64,000 bases of DNA from Amia ocellicauda (taxonomy: Eukaryota > Chordata > Actinopteri > Amiiformes > Amiidae). The stretch covers positions 21,549,119 through 21,613,118 of the forward strand of contig NC_089863.1 of the NCBI RefSeq assembly GCF_036373705.1, in the 5' to 3' direction. The notes under the pieces were generated by a model. The model worked only from the letters and a program-made list of their open reading frames with translations, was not told the origin of the DNA and did not search any database. A program made the position numbers and the translations under genes. This document shows, one piece after another, positions 12,955 to 24,012 of the stretch; position 1 is the stretch's first letter; each line of letters begins with the position of its first letter.

Positions 12955-15418
12955 GCAGTATGGTATTGAATTGAGTGACCTTTCAAAATACCCATACAAT
13001 AATGTCTCTCTCTCTCTCCCACTTTCTTCACCTCTATATCCTGCTCCCTCTCCCTCACTCCTCTCCCTCCCCTTCCACCTCCCTCCTTCTTTCCCACTGC
13101 CCTCCCCTCACTCCCTCCCTCTCTGACAGAAGACAGGAAGCTGTTTGTGGGGATGCTGGGTAAGCAGCAGTCTGACGAGGATGTGAGGAAGATGTTCGAG
13201 CCGTTCGGCACCATTGATGAGTGCACTGTCCTGAGAGGTCCAGACGGCACAAGCAAAGGTGAGAGAGAGAGAGACAGGGAGGGAAGGAGGGAGATATTTT
13301 AAAATAAATAAAAAGTGTAAATAACAATGCTTCTGCTGTGTTGTGTATTGTGTGTTTGCAGGCTGCGCATTTGTGAAGTTCCAGAGCCACGCAGAGGCCC
13401 AGGCTGCTATCAGCACACTGCACGGGAGCCGGACACTGCCGGTGAGATGCTGCACAACGCTGCACAACAAAGCACTGCACAACTGACTGATCCACTGAAT
13501 GAATGATCTAACTCCCCCTCTCTCTCTCTCCATCTCTCTCAGGGCGCCTCTTCCAGTCTGGTGGTGAAGTTTGCCGACACAGAGAAAGAGCGCGGTCTGC
13601 GGCGCATGCAGCAGGTGGCCAGCCAGCTGGGCGTCTTCAGCCCTGTCACGCTGAGTTTCGGGGCCTACAGCGCTTACACACAGGCGGTGAGACACACTGA
13701 CACACCCACACACTGTCCTAGCAACAGTCTGTCTGTCTGTCTGTCTTTCCATCCTAGCAACAGTGTCTGTCCGTCTGTCTTTCCATCCTAGCAACTGTCT
13801 GTCTTTCAGTCCTAGAAACAGTGTCTGTCTGTCTTTCCACCCTAGAAACAGTGTCTGTCTGTCTTTCCATCCTAGCAACTGTCTGTCTTTCCGTCCTAGA
13901 AACAGTGTCTGTCTGTCTATCCACCCTAGAAACAGTGTCTGTCTGTCTTTCCGTCTTAGAAACAGTCTGTCTTTCCACCCTATAAACAGTGTCTGTCTGT
14001 CTTTCCGTCCTAGAAACGGTGTCTGTCTGTCTTTCCGTCCTAGCAATAGTGTCTGCCTGTCTCTCTTTCCATCCTCGCAACAGTTTGTCTTTCTGTCCTA
14101 GAAACAGTGTCTGTCTGTCTTTCCATCCTAGAAACAGTGTCTGTCTGTCTCTTTCCGTCCTAGCAACAGCCTCTGTCTGTCTCTTTCCGTCCTAGAAACA
14201 GTGCCTGTCTTCGTCTTTCTGTCCTAGCAACAGGGTCTGTCTGAGTGACAGTCTGTCTGTCTGTCTGTCTGTCTGTCTGGGTGACAGTGTCTGTCTGTCT
14301 GTCTGTCTGGGTGACGGTGTCTGTCTGAGTGACAGTGTCTGTCTGTCTGTCTGTCTGAGTGACAGTGTTTGTCTGGGTGACGGTGTCTGTCTGTCTGTCT
14401 GAGTGACGGTGTCTGTCTAAGTGACGGTGTCTGTCTGGGTGACGGTGTCTGTCTGTCTGGGTGATGGTGTCTGTCTGTCTGAGTGACGGTGTCTGTCTGG
14501 GTGACAGTGTCTATCTGTCTGAGTGATGGTGTCTTTCTGGGTGACAGTGTCTGTCTGTCTGTCTGTCTGAGTGACGGTGTCTGTCTGGGTGACGGTGTCT
14601 GTCTGTCTGGGTGATGGTGTCTGTCTGTCTGAGTGACGGTGTCTGTCTGGGTGAGAGTGTCTATCTGTCTGAGTGATGGTGTCTTTCTGGGTGACAGTGT
14701 CTGTCTGTCTGAGTGACGGTGTCTGTCTGGGTGACAGTGTCTGTCTGTCTGTCTGGGTGACAGTGTCTGTCTGTCTGTCTGAGTGACGGTGTCTGTCTCT
14801 CCAGCTGGTGCAGCAGCAGGCCCTGGTTGCACAGACGGCGTACCTCAGTCCCATGGCAACGGTTGCCGCGGTGCAGATGCAGCAGATGGCCGCCTTGAAT
14901 GCCAACGGCCTGATCGCCACACCCATCACCCCCCTCCCTCCTTCATCAGGTACTGTCCCCATCCCTCCATCTCTCTATACCTCCATGCGCCCTGCGCTGC
15001 CCTCGCCTGCCTCCCTCCTCCCTCTCGATCCCTCTCTCCTCCTCTCTCCTTCCTCCACCCTCATCTGCCTGTCAAATCAAAACGCCAGACTGCTCCAGCC
15101 GGGCTGTCACTCACCCTCGCTGCCTCCCTGTGATTGGTCCCCCGCTGCAGGAACGAGCACGCCCCCCACCCTTGCGGCCACGCCCGTCCCCGCCCTGCCA
15201 GCACCACTGGGAGTGAACGGCTACAGCCCGGTGCCTACGCAGGCCAATGGCCAGGCAGGGTCCGAGGCCATCTACACTAATGGCGTTCATGCTTACCAAG
15301 GTCAGTGTCCCACCCCCTTCAGGAAGACCTTTACTCTTTCTACTATTTTCTCTTTTTTTATTTCAATTAATGTAGTTATTGATTACTGCTACGGGGTCTA
15401 AGACTTATGAATTTCTTT

Positions 15419-15467
<49 letters not shown>

Positions 15468-16395
15468 GTGTGCGTGTGCATCTCTGTAGCTCAGAGCCCT
15501 GCAGCATCAGTAGATCCTCTACAACAGGCGTACACAGGCATGCAGCACTACACAGGTAACAGTGTTTGTCTGTCCGTCTGTCTCTGTCTCTCTCTCTGTC
15601 CGTCTGTTTCTGTCTCTCTCTCTGTCCGTCTGTCTCTCTCTCTCTCTGTCCGTCTGTTTCTGTCTCTCTCTATGTCCGTCTGTTTCTGTCTCTTTCTCTG
15701 TCCGTCTGTGTCTCTCTCTCTCTGTCTGTTTCTCTGTGTCTGTCTGTTTTTCTCTCTCTCTCTCTCTAAAATATCTCTCCCCCCTCTCTCTGCCTGTCTC
15801 CCTCTCTCTGTTGCGTTACAATGGTTTTCATCAAGAATTCCATAATTGCGTTAACTGATCAGTGAATGAATGGCTTGCTCCTGTTGTGCCCCCGCAGCGG
15901 CGTACCCAGCTGCGTACGGATTGGTCAGCCAGGCCTTTCCTCAGCAACCCACCCTTGTTACCCAGCAGCACCAGCCACCTCAGCAGCAGCAGCAGAGAGA
16001 AGGTGAGAAGGGTATAATTGAGTTAATTAATTAATTAGACTCACCGTCATTCTACAGACAGTCAGCGCATGTATTAACCTCATCCCCCCCGCCCCTCTCT
16101 CTCTCTCTCTCTGTCTCTCTCTCTTTTCCAGGGCCTGAGGGCTGTAATATCTTTATCTACCACCTGCCCCAGGAGTTCACAGACTCAGAGATGCTACAGA
16201 TGTTCCTGCCCTTTGGGAACGTCATCTCGGCCAAGGTGTTTGTGGACCGGGCCACCAATCAGAGCAAGTGCTTTGGTGAGGGAGAGGGAGAGGAAGTGGG
16301 AGTGGAGGGGAGAGGGGGGAGAGACTGCGAGAAGGGGGGAGAGAAGGAGTGAGGAGAGGAGTTTTTGGCAAAGTCTCTTCCTCTTCTCTAATCCT

Positions 16396-16437
<42 letters not shown>

Positions 16438-16592
16438 GTCTCCTTTCTGCCTCCTTCCCTCCAGGCTTTGTGAGTTTTGACAACCCCAGCAGTGCTCAGA
16501 CGGCCATTCAGGCCATGAACGGGTTCCAGATCGGCATGAAGAGGCTGAAGGTGCAGCTCAAACGGCCCAAAGATGCCAACAGGCCCTACTGA
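6643..16592 (+). CDS. celf3: CELF3, CUGBP Elav-like RNA-binding protein (3' part, 11 exons)
   Basis: RNA-binding protein of the CELF family, which regulates alternative splicing and mRNA fate by binding UGU-rich RNA. Exons: 6643-6725, 12389-12437, 13130-13258, 13362-13441, 13543-13686, 14805-14949, 15151-15300, 15490-15555, 15898-16002, 16132-16275, 16465-16592 (TGA). All have AG/GT borders and join in phase to 406 residues. The first exon begins inside a Gly codon at the RNP1 of RRM1 (GCAFLTY), so about 50 N-terminal residues lie upstream of the window. RRM2 spans exons 2-5 ([14 protein letters not shown]). The linker is Ala/Gln/Pro rich with a short Q run near 15980. RRM3 spans the last two exons ([15 protein letters not shown]) and ends in [10 protein letters not shown]. 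The linker motifs [18 protein letters not shown] and AQSPAA favour CELF3 over CELF4/5/6. Family assignment is very secure; the paralogue call is strong. Confidence 0.95.
6726..10520. other. CELF3 intron, 5' part: microsatellites and GA/CT/CA-rich sequence
   Basis: Holds (CA)n at about 7706-7743 and 8838-8871, a long (GA)n at about 9513-9565, (CA)n at about 10113-10157, an ACTGACTG-type run at 6770-6800 and TAGTGTATTATAG repeats at about 8155-8255. No coding exon or RNA gene was recognised. Confidence 0.75.
10525..11600. repeat. 26-bp GT-rich minisatellite with higher-order units
   Basis: Units of GTCTGAGAGTCAGTGTGTCC plus GTGTGT (26 bp). A variant block with GAGACTTAGTGTCTGAGTC recurs at 10751, 10951, 11114 and 11277, spacings 200, 163 and 163 bp, showing a higher-order repeat. 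Intronic in CELF3, sense strand UGU-rich. Confidence 0.92.
11950..12080. repeat. Dispersed repeat fragment with TTTATTGACA core
   Basis: Starts TTCAAATTCTAAAGCTTTATTGACACG after a CT run, then A/T-rich sequence. It belongs to a family with other copies at about 25487, 25950, 44885, 56395 and 57515. Family class was not identified. Confidence 0.6.
12455..12750. repeat. ACTGACTGACACACCTGCAC minisatellite
   Basis: Tandem units of 20-36 bp combining ACTGACTGA, ACACTGACA and CACCTGCACACTG, directly after the 49-nt CELF3 exon. Confidence 0.85.
12899..12948. repeat. (CT)n microsatellite
   Basis: About 48 bp of CT in the CELF3 intron before the exon at 13130. Confidence 0.95.
13715..14235. repeat. 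~31-bp minisatellite (TCCTAGAAACAGTGTCTGTC)
   Basis: About 17 tandem units of TTTCCATCCTAGAAACAGTG plus CTGTCTGTC variants. Lies in the CELF3 intron between the exon ending 13686 and the exon starting 14805. Confidence 0.92.
14236..14800. repeat. CTGT-rich minisatellite (GAGTGACGGTGTCTGTCTG)
   Basis: Mosaic of (CTGT)n and GGGTGACAGTG or GAGTGACGGTG blocks reaching to the splice acceptor at 14804. A roughly 120-bp segment recurs (about 14425-14545 and 14585-14700), with GTCTTTCTGGGTGAC as a marker. Confidence 0.9.
15423..15466. repeat. (CT)n microsatellite before a CELF3 exon
   Basis: Pure CT run just upstream of the acceptor at 15489; it effectively forms an extended polypyrimidine tract. 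Confidence 0.9.
15565..15775. repeat. TCTGTCCGTCTG/CT-rich intronic repeat
   Basis: Repeated CTCTCTGTCCGTCTGTTTCTG units, period about 30 bp, in a short CELF3 intron. Confidence 0.8.
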
Positions 16593-16603
16593 GAGAGACA
16601 AAC

Positions 16604-16604
<1 letters not shown>

Positions 16605-16634
<30 letters not shown>

Positions 16635-16860
16635 GGGTGAGTACTGAGTGAGGGGGGGTTTGAGTACTGAGAGAGAAGGAGAGATAGGGGTGAGTACTGA
16701 GACAAAGACTGAGAGGGAGAGGTAGGGGTGAGTACTGAAAGAGAGAGGGAGAGGTAGGGTGGATACTGAAAGAGAGAGGGAGAGGTAGGGGTGAGTACTG
16801 AAAGAGAGGGAGAGGTAGGGTGAGTACTGAAAGAGAGAGAGGGGTGAATAATGAGAGAGT
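16605..16860. repeat. GA-rich minisatellite carrying repeated GTGAGTACTGA
   Basis: Units of roughly 30 bp, AGAGAGAGGGAGAGGTAGG plus GGTGAGTACTGA. Intact GTGAGTACTGA copies start at about 16637, 16690, 16728, 16791 and 16820, directly after the CELF3 stop codon. Confidence 0.88.
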
Positions 16861-18996
16861 GGGGGAGAGACAAAGGGGAGAAGAGGAAGTTGGCAGAGAG
16901 GAGGGGGAGAGGGAGCATGAGAGATGGATGGGAGGAGAGAGGCCTACTGAAAAACCTCTGAAATGCAGGCTAGATAGAGAGAGAGGGGGTGGGTTAATTA
17001 ATCTTGTACACTGTTTTTGTGCTGTTGTTTCATTGGGTGATTTGTGGGTTAAAGGTGACTGAAAGTAATACAGCATCACCTGGAGGCAGGGCCAAAACAC
17101 AGGCGGCGGGCCATGTCAATCACAGCCAACGGGCGAGCTGATTGGCCAGCCGAGGGGAAGTCGTGGGAGGTGGCTTAGCAAGGCTTCAGATTGACATGCC
17201 CCTGTAGCCAATAGCCAGCGGGAGGCTCTTGTGGTGGGCGGGGAGTGGATTGTCCACTGTCCAATGAGAGTTTTTCCTTGCCAGCAAGTCACCCAATGTA
17301 CAGTGTGTGTGTGTGTGTGTATGTGTGTGTGTGCGTGTGCGTTGTCCGTGTGTGTATGTGTGTTAATATGTATGTACTGTATTAATCTATAAGAAAGTAT
17401 AAATACTAATATATATTTATCACTCTTAATCTTCTGTGTAAATATTTACTATTATATACAGGCTGGCGCACAAGTCATGCCCCCTATTGACTGTGAGTCT
17501 CTCTTCCCAATTGGACAAATACCTGATCAATTAACCAATTAAGTGGCAAGACCCCAGGACAAGGAGTTGGGAACCATTACAAGCAACCCCCCCTCCCGAT
17601 AAAACAGACTCTCTGTGGGGGGGTGACTTCTTGCGCCACCCTGTATATACCAAAAAAAAAAACATAAATAAGAACAAAAAAAAAGTGCCAACAAACGCCA
17701 ATCATCTCTCTTTCTCCACTGCCTCTGAAACCACCCCCCCAGCCCAGACAAGGGTCCGATCATAAACGCAGACGGCCGGGTCGCTATGATGTTTACCTAG
17801 CGACCATTAGCTGTCATGGGAGCTGTAGCCCCTCCTTCCCCCCCACTCTCTCCGGTGTAAGTTGGCTTGTGCGGCTGGTTGCTGCGACGATGGGGGGGCG
17901 GGGGCGGGACGGGGTTGGGGTCGGCACGGCGACCGGCCGTTGCCACCAGCGACCGCGCTGCATGCTTGTCCCTGTGTGATCGTGCGTGTGCCTGGGTCTT
18001 GCTCGCTGTGATGGGTTGGGGGGGGACACTCTGCTCACTGTGATGGATCCTGTGACTGTGCCTTGTTGAGACGTGCTGTGATTATGATGATGACGATTTT
18101 TTTATAGATAGTTTTCCTTTTTTAATTTCCTTTTATTTTGTGGCTTATTATTAGTGTTCCTTGCTTTAGTGTTGAGTTCAGTAGTGCCGTCCGTGTGTTT
18201 GACGTGGAGCCGCCTCCACTCCCGGCTTTGTGTGTTGTTGTTTTTCCCACATTCCACCTCTGATCTCTTAATTGCTTAACGAGTGGAACTCATCACCGTT
18301 TGATCCAGAGTCCGCTCAGCTGGACGCCCCCGGCCGGGGGTCAGATACAGGACAGTGACCGGTAGAACAGCCTGCTGGGAGTCTGAATCGCTGTCACAGT
18401 GAGGCTGATGAATCACACTGACCAGACAGGTGACACACAGTGCAGTGTAGACAGGTGTGCTGCTCTATAGATTGCTAGAATGGTTGGTTTATTGGTTAAT
18501 TGATTTATTAGATGACCAGAAATAGGGAAGGGGAGGAGGGCGGGTCTTAATGGAAAATGAAGAGCTCTGGTTGAGTCAGACAATTGTCACATGATTCACC
18601 TCTTCTTGTTTCACAGCTGGGATTTTACAGTCTGCAAACGCTGTGCTGCAATGCGTCAGTCAGTCAGTGCATCAGTCAGTCGGTGTGTCAGTCAGTCAGT
18701 CAATCAGTCAGTCAAGTTGCAATTCTTGAATGTGAGGAAATCCAGGCTATCCAATAAGAAGACACCTGGTTTAGATTCCACCAATTAGAAGAGGACAATG
18801 TATGTGGTGGGTTTCCCCATGGCCAATCAGAGCACTGTGTTAATGAGGGGGTGGGGTTGTAGGAGTTCCCAAGTCTCGTAAATGTTTTGGTTTGTTGTTT
18901 TTGAGGTATTTTAATTCTTACGCAGTCGGGAGTGTTTAAACACTGAAATCATGGAAGATTTGAATTCCTCTCCTCCCCCTTCTCTCTCCCTCTCTC

Positions 18997-19036
<40 letters not shown>

Positions 19037-20062
19037 ACTCCTCCTTTCTGGCCTGTGCTGTGGTTAAGATGTTTGGTTGTCATTATGACACACAATGCCT
19101 TGTGCTCAAAGGGCAGCTGCTGTTTTCTCCGGGAATTCTGGGTGACCGAGACTGCTGGCAGGGCTGTCACTCAAATGGCCCCGCCCCCCCAAGGCTGCAG
19201 GCAGGGCTGTCATTAAACGGCCGCCCCGGGGAACCACAACTTGGCAAAATAACATCACAAAGACAACAACAAAAACAATAACGACAAGTACAGAAATCCC
19301 GGCAGCCTGGTCCCGGTTACCCAGAATTCTCTGCAAGTGCTGTGAGATGGTGCATGCTGTTCACTGTGCTGCCTGCCTGCACAGCCCCGGGTCCACACTG
19401 ACCCACTGACCCCCTGACCAGCTCACTGTCCACTGTCCACTCGCTGTCCACCGCCCCTTGTACAGGCAGCAGGGCCTGTCCTGGGCCCAGCTGTGTGAAA
19501 CTGGACTGCACTGGCCTGGCCTGGATTGGACTGGACTGGACTGGACTGAGTGGGTTTAAACAGCTGGACACTGGTCAGCCCAGCACCGTGATCAAACGCA
19601 ATTATAGTGAAAAACAAAGGAAATACACACAAAAAATCCCTGAATTCAACAAAATCCAAGAGTCTGTGTCTCCAGCTGCACATCACAATGACACATTGAC
19701 ACACTACACACTGCCACACTTACACTAACACTTCCACATTGACACTACACACAGCCAAACTAACACTGACACATTAACACTACACACTGAAACTACACAC
19801 TGCCACACTAACACTGCCACATTGACACTACGCACTGCAAATACACACTGACACTATATACTGACACTACACACACACACACACACACACAGTGTGTATG
19901 CCTGTGCCCTTGCGCGTCCCAGACACTGATCCCTGTGGGCTGACCGCTGGCCGCCAGCTCTCTGACTGGACTGGTTGTGTTGCACCGTTTCCTCCTGTTG
20001 TGTCTGCGTGTCGCTGGTGTGCCACCGAGTGAGCAGACACTAACGCCCCTGTCTCTCTCTCT

Positions 20063-20105
<43 letters not shown>

Positions 20106-20857
20106 GCAGGAGTTTTTTGGGGGGACCCTGATGACTCGGAAGGAATCCAGGACTCTCTTTCAGTCGCCCACACATTCCAGCCCTGACCCCCCGACCCTCA
20201 GACAGACACACGGACAAGCACACGCACACGCATACACACACAGGTGGACAGACGGACTTACTTGCAGACAGAGACACGCACACAGACAGACAGACAGCCT
20301 GAATGCTACTGGCCGAGCAGAGTCCTGTCTGACTGACCGGTGTGAACGCTGAGCTGTACTGACACACACTGACACACACATATTTACACACACACTCACT
20401 CACACACACAAACCAACTCAAACACACTCCAGTCCGGTCAGTGACTCTGCAGCAGTCCTGTCCAGTCCAGTACCACCCTGTCTTTAGCAATGGCTGTCCG
20501 TCTGTCTGAAGAAGTCCAACACACACACAGGACAGACACTACACAGAGACGACTACGATTTTAATTTTACAATTAACATTAAGGGGGTTTGTGGGGTTTC
20601 AGACAATTATAATAATAATAATAATAATATCAATAATTCCTCTTTCTTGAACAATCAATATCGAGTACAATGTTATAGAGGAGACAGTATCTGCTGGAGA
20701 TGAGAGGAGAAACCCCGATGGCAACATGTTTACAGCTGCAACTATCTTATCATTGTAAATACTTTTAGTTTCAAAAGAATTTAAAAAAAGCTAAAAAAAA
20801 ATAATAAAATGATATTTAAAAAAAAAAAAACACAAAAGAAAAAAACACAAAAAGGAG

Positions 20858-20900
<43 letters not shown>

Positions 20901-21185
20901 GAGGGGGCAGTGACTCTGCAGCGGTCCGGTCCGGTCCGGTCCGTCTCCGGGGAGGGAGTATATTTTACGGAATTCTAATCGTCGTTGTTTCTGGGGTAAC
21001 TGCAGAGGTTATTTTGGGGGCTTCTCTTGAGGGGATGGGGGGGTTCTATGATTTTAGAGATTTCTAGATGATGTTTACCGGTCTGTCGATCCCAGATTGG
21101 TGTCAATTAATTTATTTCTTATTTATTGTAATTTTATTTGATCTAATTTTATTCCTTTTTAATTTAAAGAAGAAAAAAAAACTGT

Positions 21186-21191
21186 AATAAA
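21186..21191 (+). terminator. Candidate poly(A) signal AATAAA (CELF3)
   Basis: Canonical hexamer in A/T-rich sequence, followed about 22 bp later by a GT-rich stretch (GTGTGCTTGTGTGTT), the usual arrangement for a cleavage site. Confidence 0.55.
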
Positions 21192-21304
21192 GAATTCAAG
21201 AAGAAGCAAAGGTGTGCTTGTGTGTTTTTGCTTGTGAGTGTGGGACTGAGTGTCTTTCCCCAAATCTTCCACTAGGTGTCGACCGAGGACCTGACATTCC
21301 AAGC

Positions 21305-21307
21305 GCG

Positions 21308-21354
<47 letters not shown>
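21305..21354. repeat. (CA)n microsatellite
   Basis: Long CA run between CELF3 and CERS2. Confidence 0.95.
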
Positions 21355-21355
<1 letters not shown>

Positions 21356-21689
21356 TTCATTCACACGTTCACACACTCCCTCCCTCCCCCTCACAATCTC
21401 TCTCACACTGAGTCACACTCTGCTGATTGGATCTGACCCCTGTGTCTCCTCGCTCTTTGGACCCTGGACCTGCTGGCTGGCTTCTGCTGACAATGTTTAA
21501 TGGGAGCAGACACAGGGCACCCCCCACGGCCTCCTGCCCCACAACAACAGCAACACACCAGTCCTGGCACAGACACTCCCTTACCTCCCAGTGCCAACTG
21601 TGACTGAGCGCTCGAGAGCCAATCAACAGGGAGGATGGCCAACCACTCGAACTCTCTACCTCGGAGACTCCACGGCAATGTCTGAACTG

Positions 21690-22235
21690 ACAGACAGTGT
21701 GAGTGGACAGAGACAGTGCGACAGGACAGACAATGTGAGTGGACACAGACAGTGTGAGTGGACACAGAGACGGTGTGAGTGGACACAGACAATGTGAGTG
21801 GACAGAGACAGTGTGAGTGGACACAGACTGGACACAGAGACAGTGTGAGTGTGACTGGACACACTGTGAGTGGACAGAGACAGTGTGAGTGTGACTGGAC
21901 ACAGTAAGGACAGGACAGAGACAATGTGAGTGGACACAGACAGTGTGAGTGGACACAGAGACGGTGTGAGTGGACACAGACAATGTGAGTGGACAGAGAC
22001 AGTGTGAGTGGACACAGACTGGACACAGAGACAGTGTGAGTGTGACTGGACACACTGTGAGTGGACAGAGACAGTGTGAGTGTGACTGGACACAGTAAGG
22101 ACAGGACAGAGACAATGTGAGTGGACACAGACAGTGTGAGTGGACACAGAGACAGTGCGAGTGGACACAGACTGGACACAGAGACAGTGTGAGTGGACAC
22201 AGACTGGACACAGAGACAGTGTGAGTGGACGGCTG
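21690..22235. repeat. GTGAGTGGACACAGACA minisatellite with 191-bp higher-order unit
   Basis: Short units GTGAGTGGACA(C/G)AGACA. A marker, GACAATGTGAGTGGACACAG, recurs at about 21730, 21921 and 22112, giving two near-identical 191-bp copies. It lies between the CELF3 3' end and the CERS2 GC island. Confidence 0.92.
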
Positions 22236-22387
22236 CAGAGTCACTGACTAGCCTGTCCTGCAGCAGAAGCTATACACTACCAGTAACATCTACACAGTCA
22301 GTATTACATTTTGTCAAAAGCAGTTTCACATGCAGACTAAACACCTCCAGATACCTCAAATCCCAGTCCTGTTTATTATAACAACAA

Positions 22388-23067
22388 GCACAGTGTGCGG
22401 ACCGCCGGCGCCGCGTCGCTGCATTGCGCTCCATCCCTGAGAGAGACGGGAGGCGGGAAGGTCCGCTATTCCCGACGTCATCATAGTTACACCACTCCTC
22501 CTCCTCCTCCCTCCCTCCCTCTCTCTCTCTCTCTCTCTCCCCCCAGTCACAGAGTCAGGACCGTGGATTCGCACTGGGCCCGACACGGAGCGGCTCCACT
22601 CGACTCGCCCACTTCATCTCCCCCTCTTCATCACTTTATAATCTTCATCACCCTCCCCCTCACCCTCCGCTTTCTCCCCGTCATCCCTCCCGGAGTCCCA
22701 GCGGCGTGGCGGACGGGGCGGGCAGCGGCGCGGCGTGGACCGGACCGATCACGCAGGGCAGAGAGACCCGCGGCACAGGCCGCCCTGCGAGGAGAGAGAG
22801 AGGAAGCGGGCACTGAACCCGGAACCAGCGGGCAGACGAGCCGAGACGACGGGAGGAAGAGCAGACTCGTCTCGTCCTTCCCCTCCCCCTCCATCGCCGA
22901 TAACCACCGTCCTCCGTGGGTAGCGGCCCCGGGGGTTGGCCCACAATACAGCAGCATCCGGCCGGCACGTCGGACCGGACTTCGGGACTGGTGTCGGGCA
23001 GGGGAGATAGGGAGAGCCGGACTCGTTTTCTGGCCTGTGCCCGGGCGGCGGACCCCCAAACTCTGAG
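22388..23067 (+). promoter_or_regulatory. cers2: GC-rich island and likely 5' non-coding exon of CERS2
   Basis: A strongly GC- and CpG-rich stretch amid CA/CT-rich surroundings, with a GACGTCA cAMP-response-like site at 22474-22480. It ends in CTCTGAG followed by GTGAGA at 23068, a good 5' splice site on the + strand. CERS2 coding starts two bases inside its first coding exon, so it needs an upstream leader exon, and this is the only convincing candidate in the 20 kb upstream. The transcription start is not defined. Confidence 0.6.
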
Positions 23068-23559
23068 GTGAGACGGTGACGTCAGCGGTGTTTTCAGTGC
23101 GGTGCGCTGCGGGATGTTGTGTAGCGTGTTGTGTGTCGAGCTGTAGGTGGGCCTCCCTCTTGTGTGTGTGGATATTATATACCAGTGCCGAGCCCTGCTC
23201 ATGCAAATACACACTGCGCACACAGAGAGGAAACCACTTACCTGGGAGCACTGCTTTGTTTGTCTCTAATTGTGTTTATGCTTATTTTACTAATGAAGAG
23301 GTGCTACCCGAGATAGCAGTGTGTGTGTGTCTATCTATCCAATGCATGCACAACTTCATACTGATAATAACAAACCATCACACACACACCAGCTGTCAGG
23401 ATATGGCCAGTCCGTTGAATTGGTGTTTTGGGGGGTTGGTTTGTTAATTGCAGTTTGGTTGTCTCCTGGTGGAGTGCGTTGGGGTCACGTTGGGTAGAAC
23501 ACTGTGGGAGGTTCTTGACCCTGTGACTGGCCATGCTCTTCCTCTGTGGTCAACCAGAG

Positions 23560-23596
<37 letters not shown>

Positions 23597-23800
23597 GGTG
23601 GGGGGGTGGTACTAATCAGGACAGGACTTACGACATATAACACACACACATGCTCATATCACCTAGATATCACGTATCTATACAGACATTGTGTACATGC
23701 ACTCATTGACTCACACGTGCATCAAATTGCACACACACAAACTCAGTCATACATATAGACCGAGAGACACTTACAAACACGCATACATGGATACACAGGG

Positions 23801-23874
<74 letters not shown>

Positions 23875-23978
23875 TTATATACACACATACACACACACCG
23901 ACACTCCCACACATGTAAACAAAGACAGACATGCACACGCTCCACACCCTCGGGACCACAAACTCTGGCTCTAGGAAC

Positions 23979-24012
<34 letters not shown>

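Larger units (their letters stand above)
16593..21210 (+). other. celf3: Probable CELF3 3' UTR
   Basis: No coding exon follows the TGA at 16592, and the next clear poly(A) signal is AATAAA at 21186-21191. The interval contains a GA-rich minisatellite (16600-16860), AT-rich stretches (about 17370-17460 and 18090-18180), (CT)n at about 18989-19033 and 20055-20101, TAATAATAA at about 20608-20630, and (GA)n at about 20861-20897. A CTCTGTTGCAG at 20099-20109 looks like a splice acceptor, so part may be spliced. The 3' end position is inference. Confidence 0.55.

Noticed and set aside
13108..14046. 312-codon minus-strand frame over CELF3 exons and a minisatellite
   Set aside because: Antisense to verified CELF3 exons and mainly repeat units; no domain.
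21403..22244. Minus-strand frames with HTVSVSTHTVC repeats
   Set aside because: Translation of the 191-bp higher-order minisatellite; several frames open at once.
22395..23066. 223-codon plus-strand frame in the GC island
   Set aside because: GC-rich Arg/Pro/Ala composition without family similarity; better explained as CERS2 promoter and leader exon.
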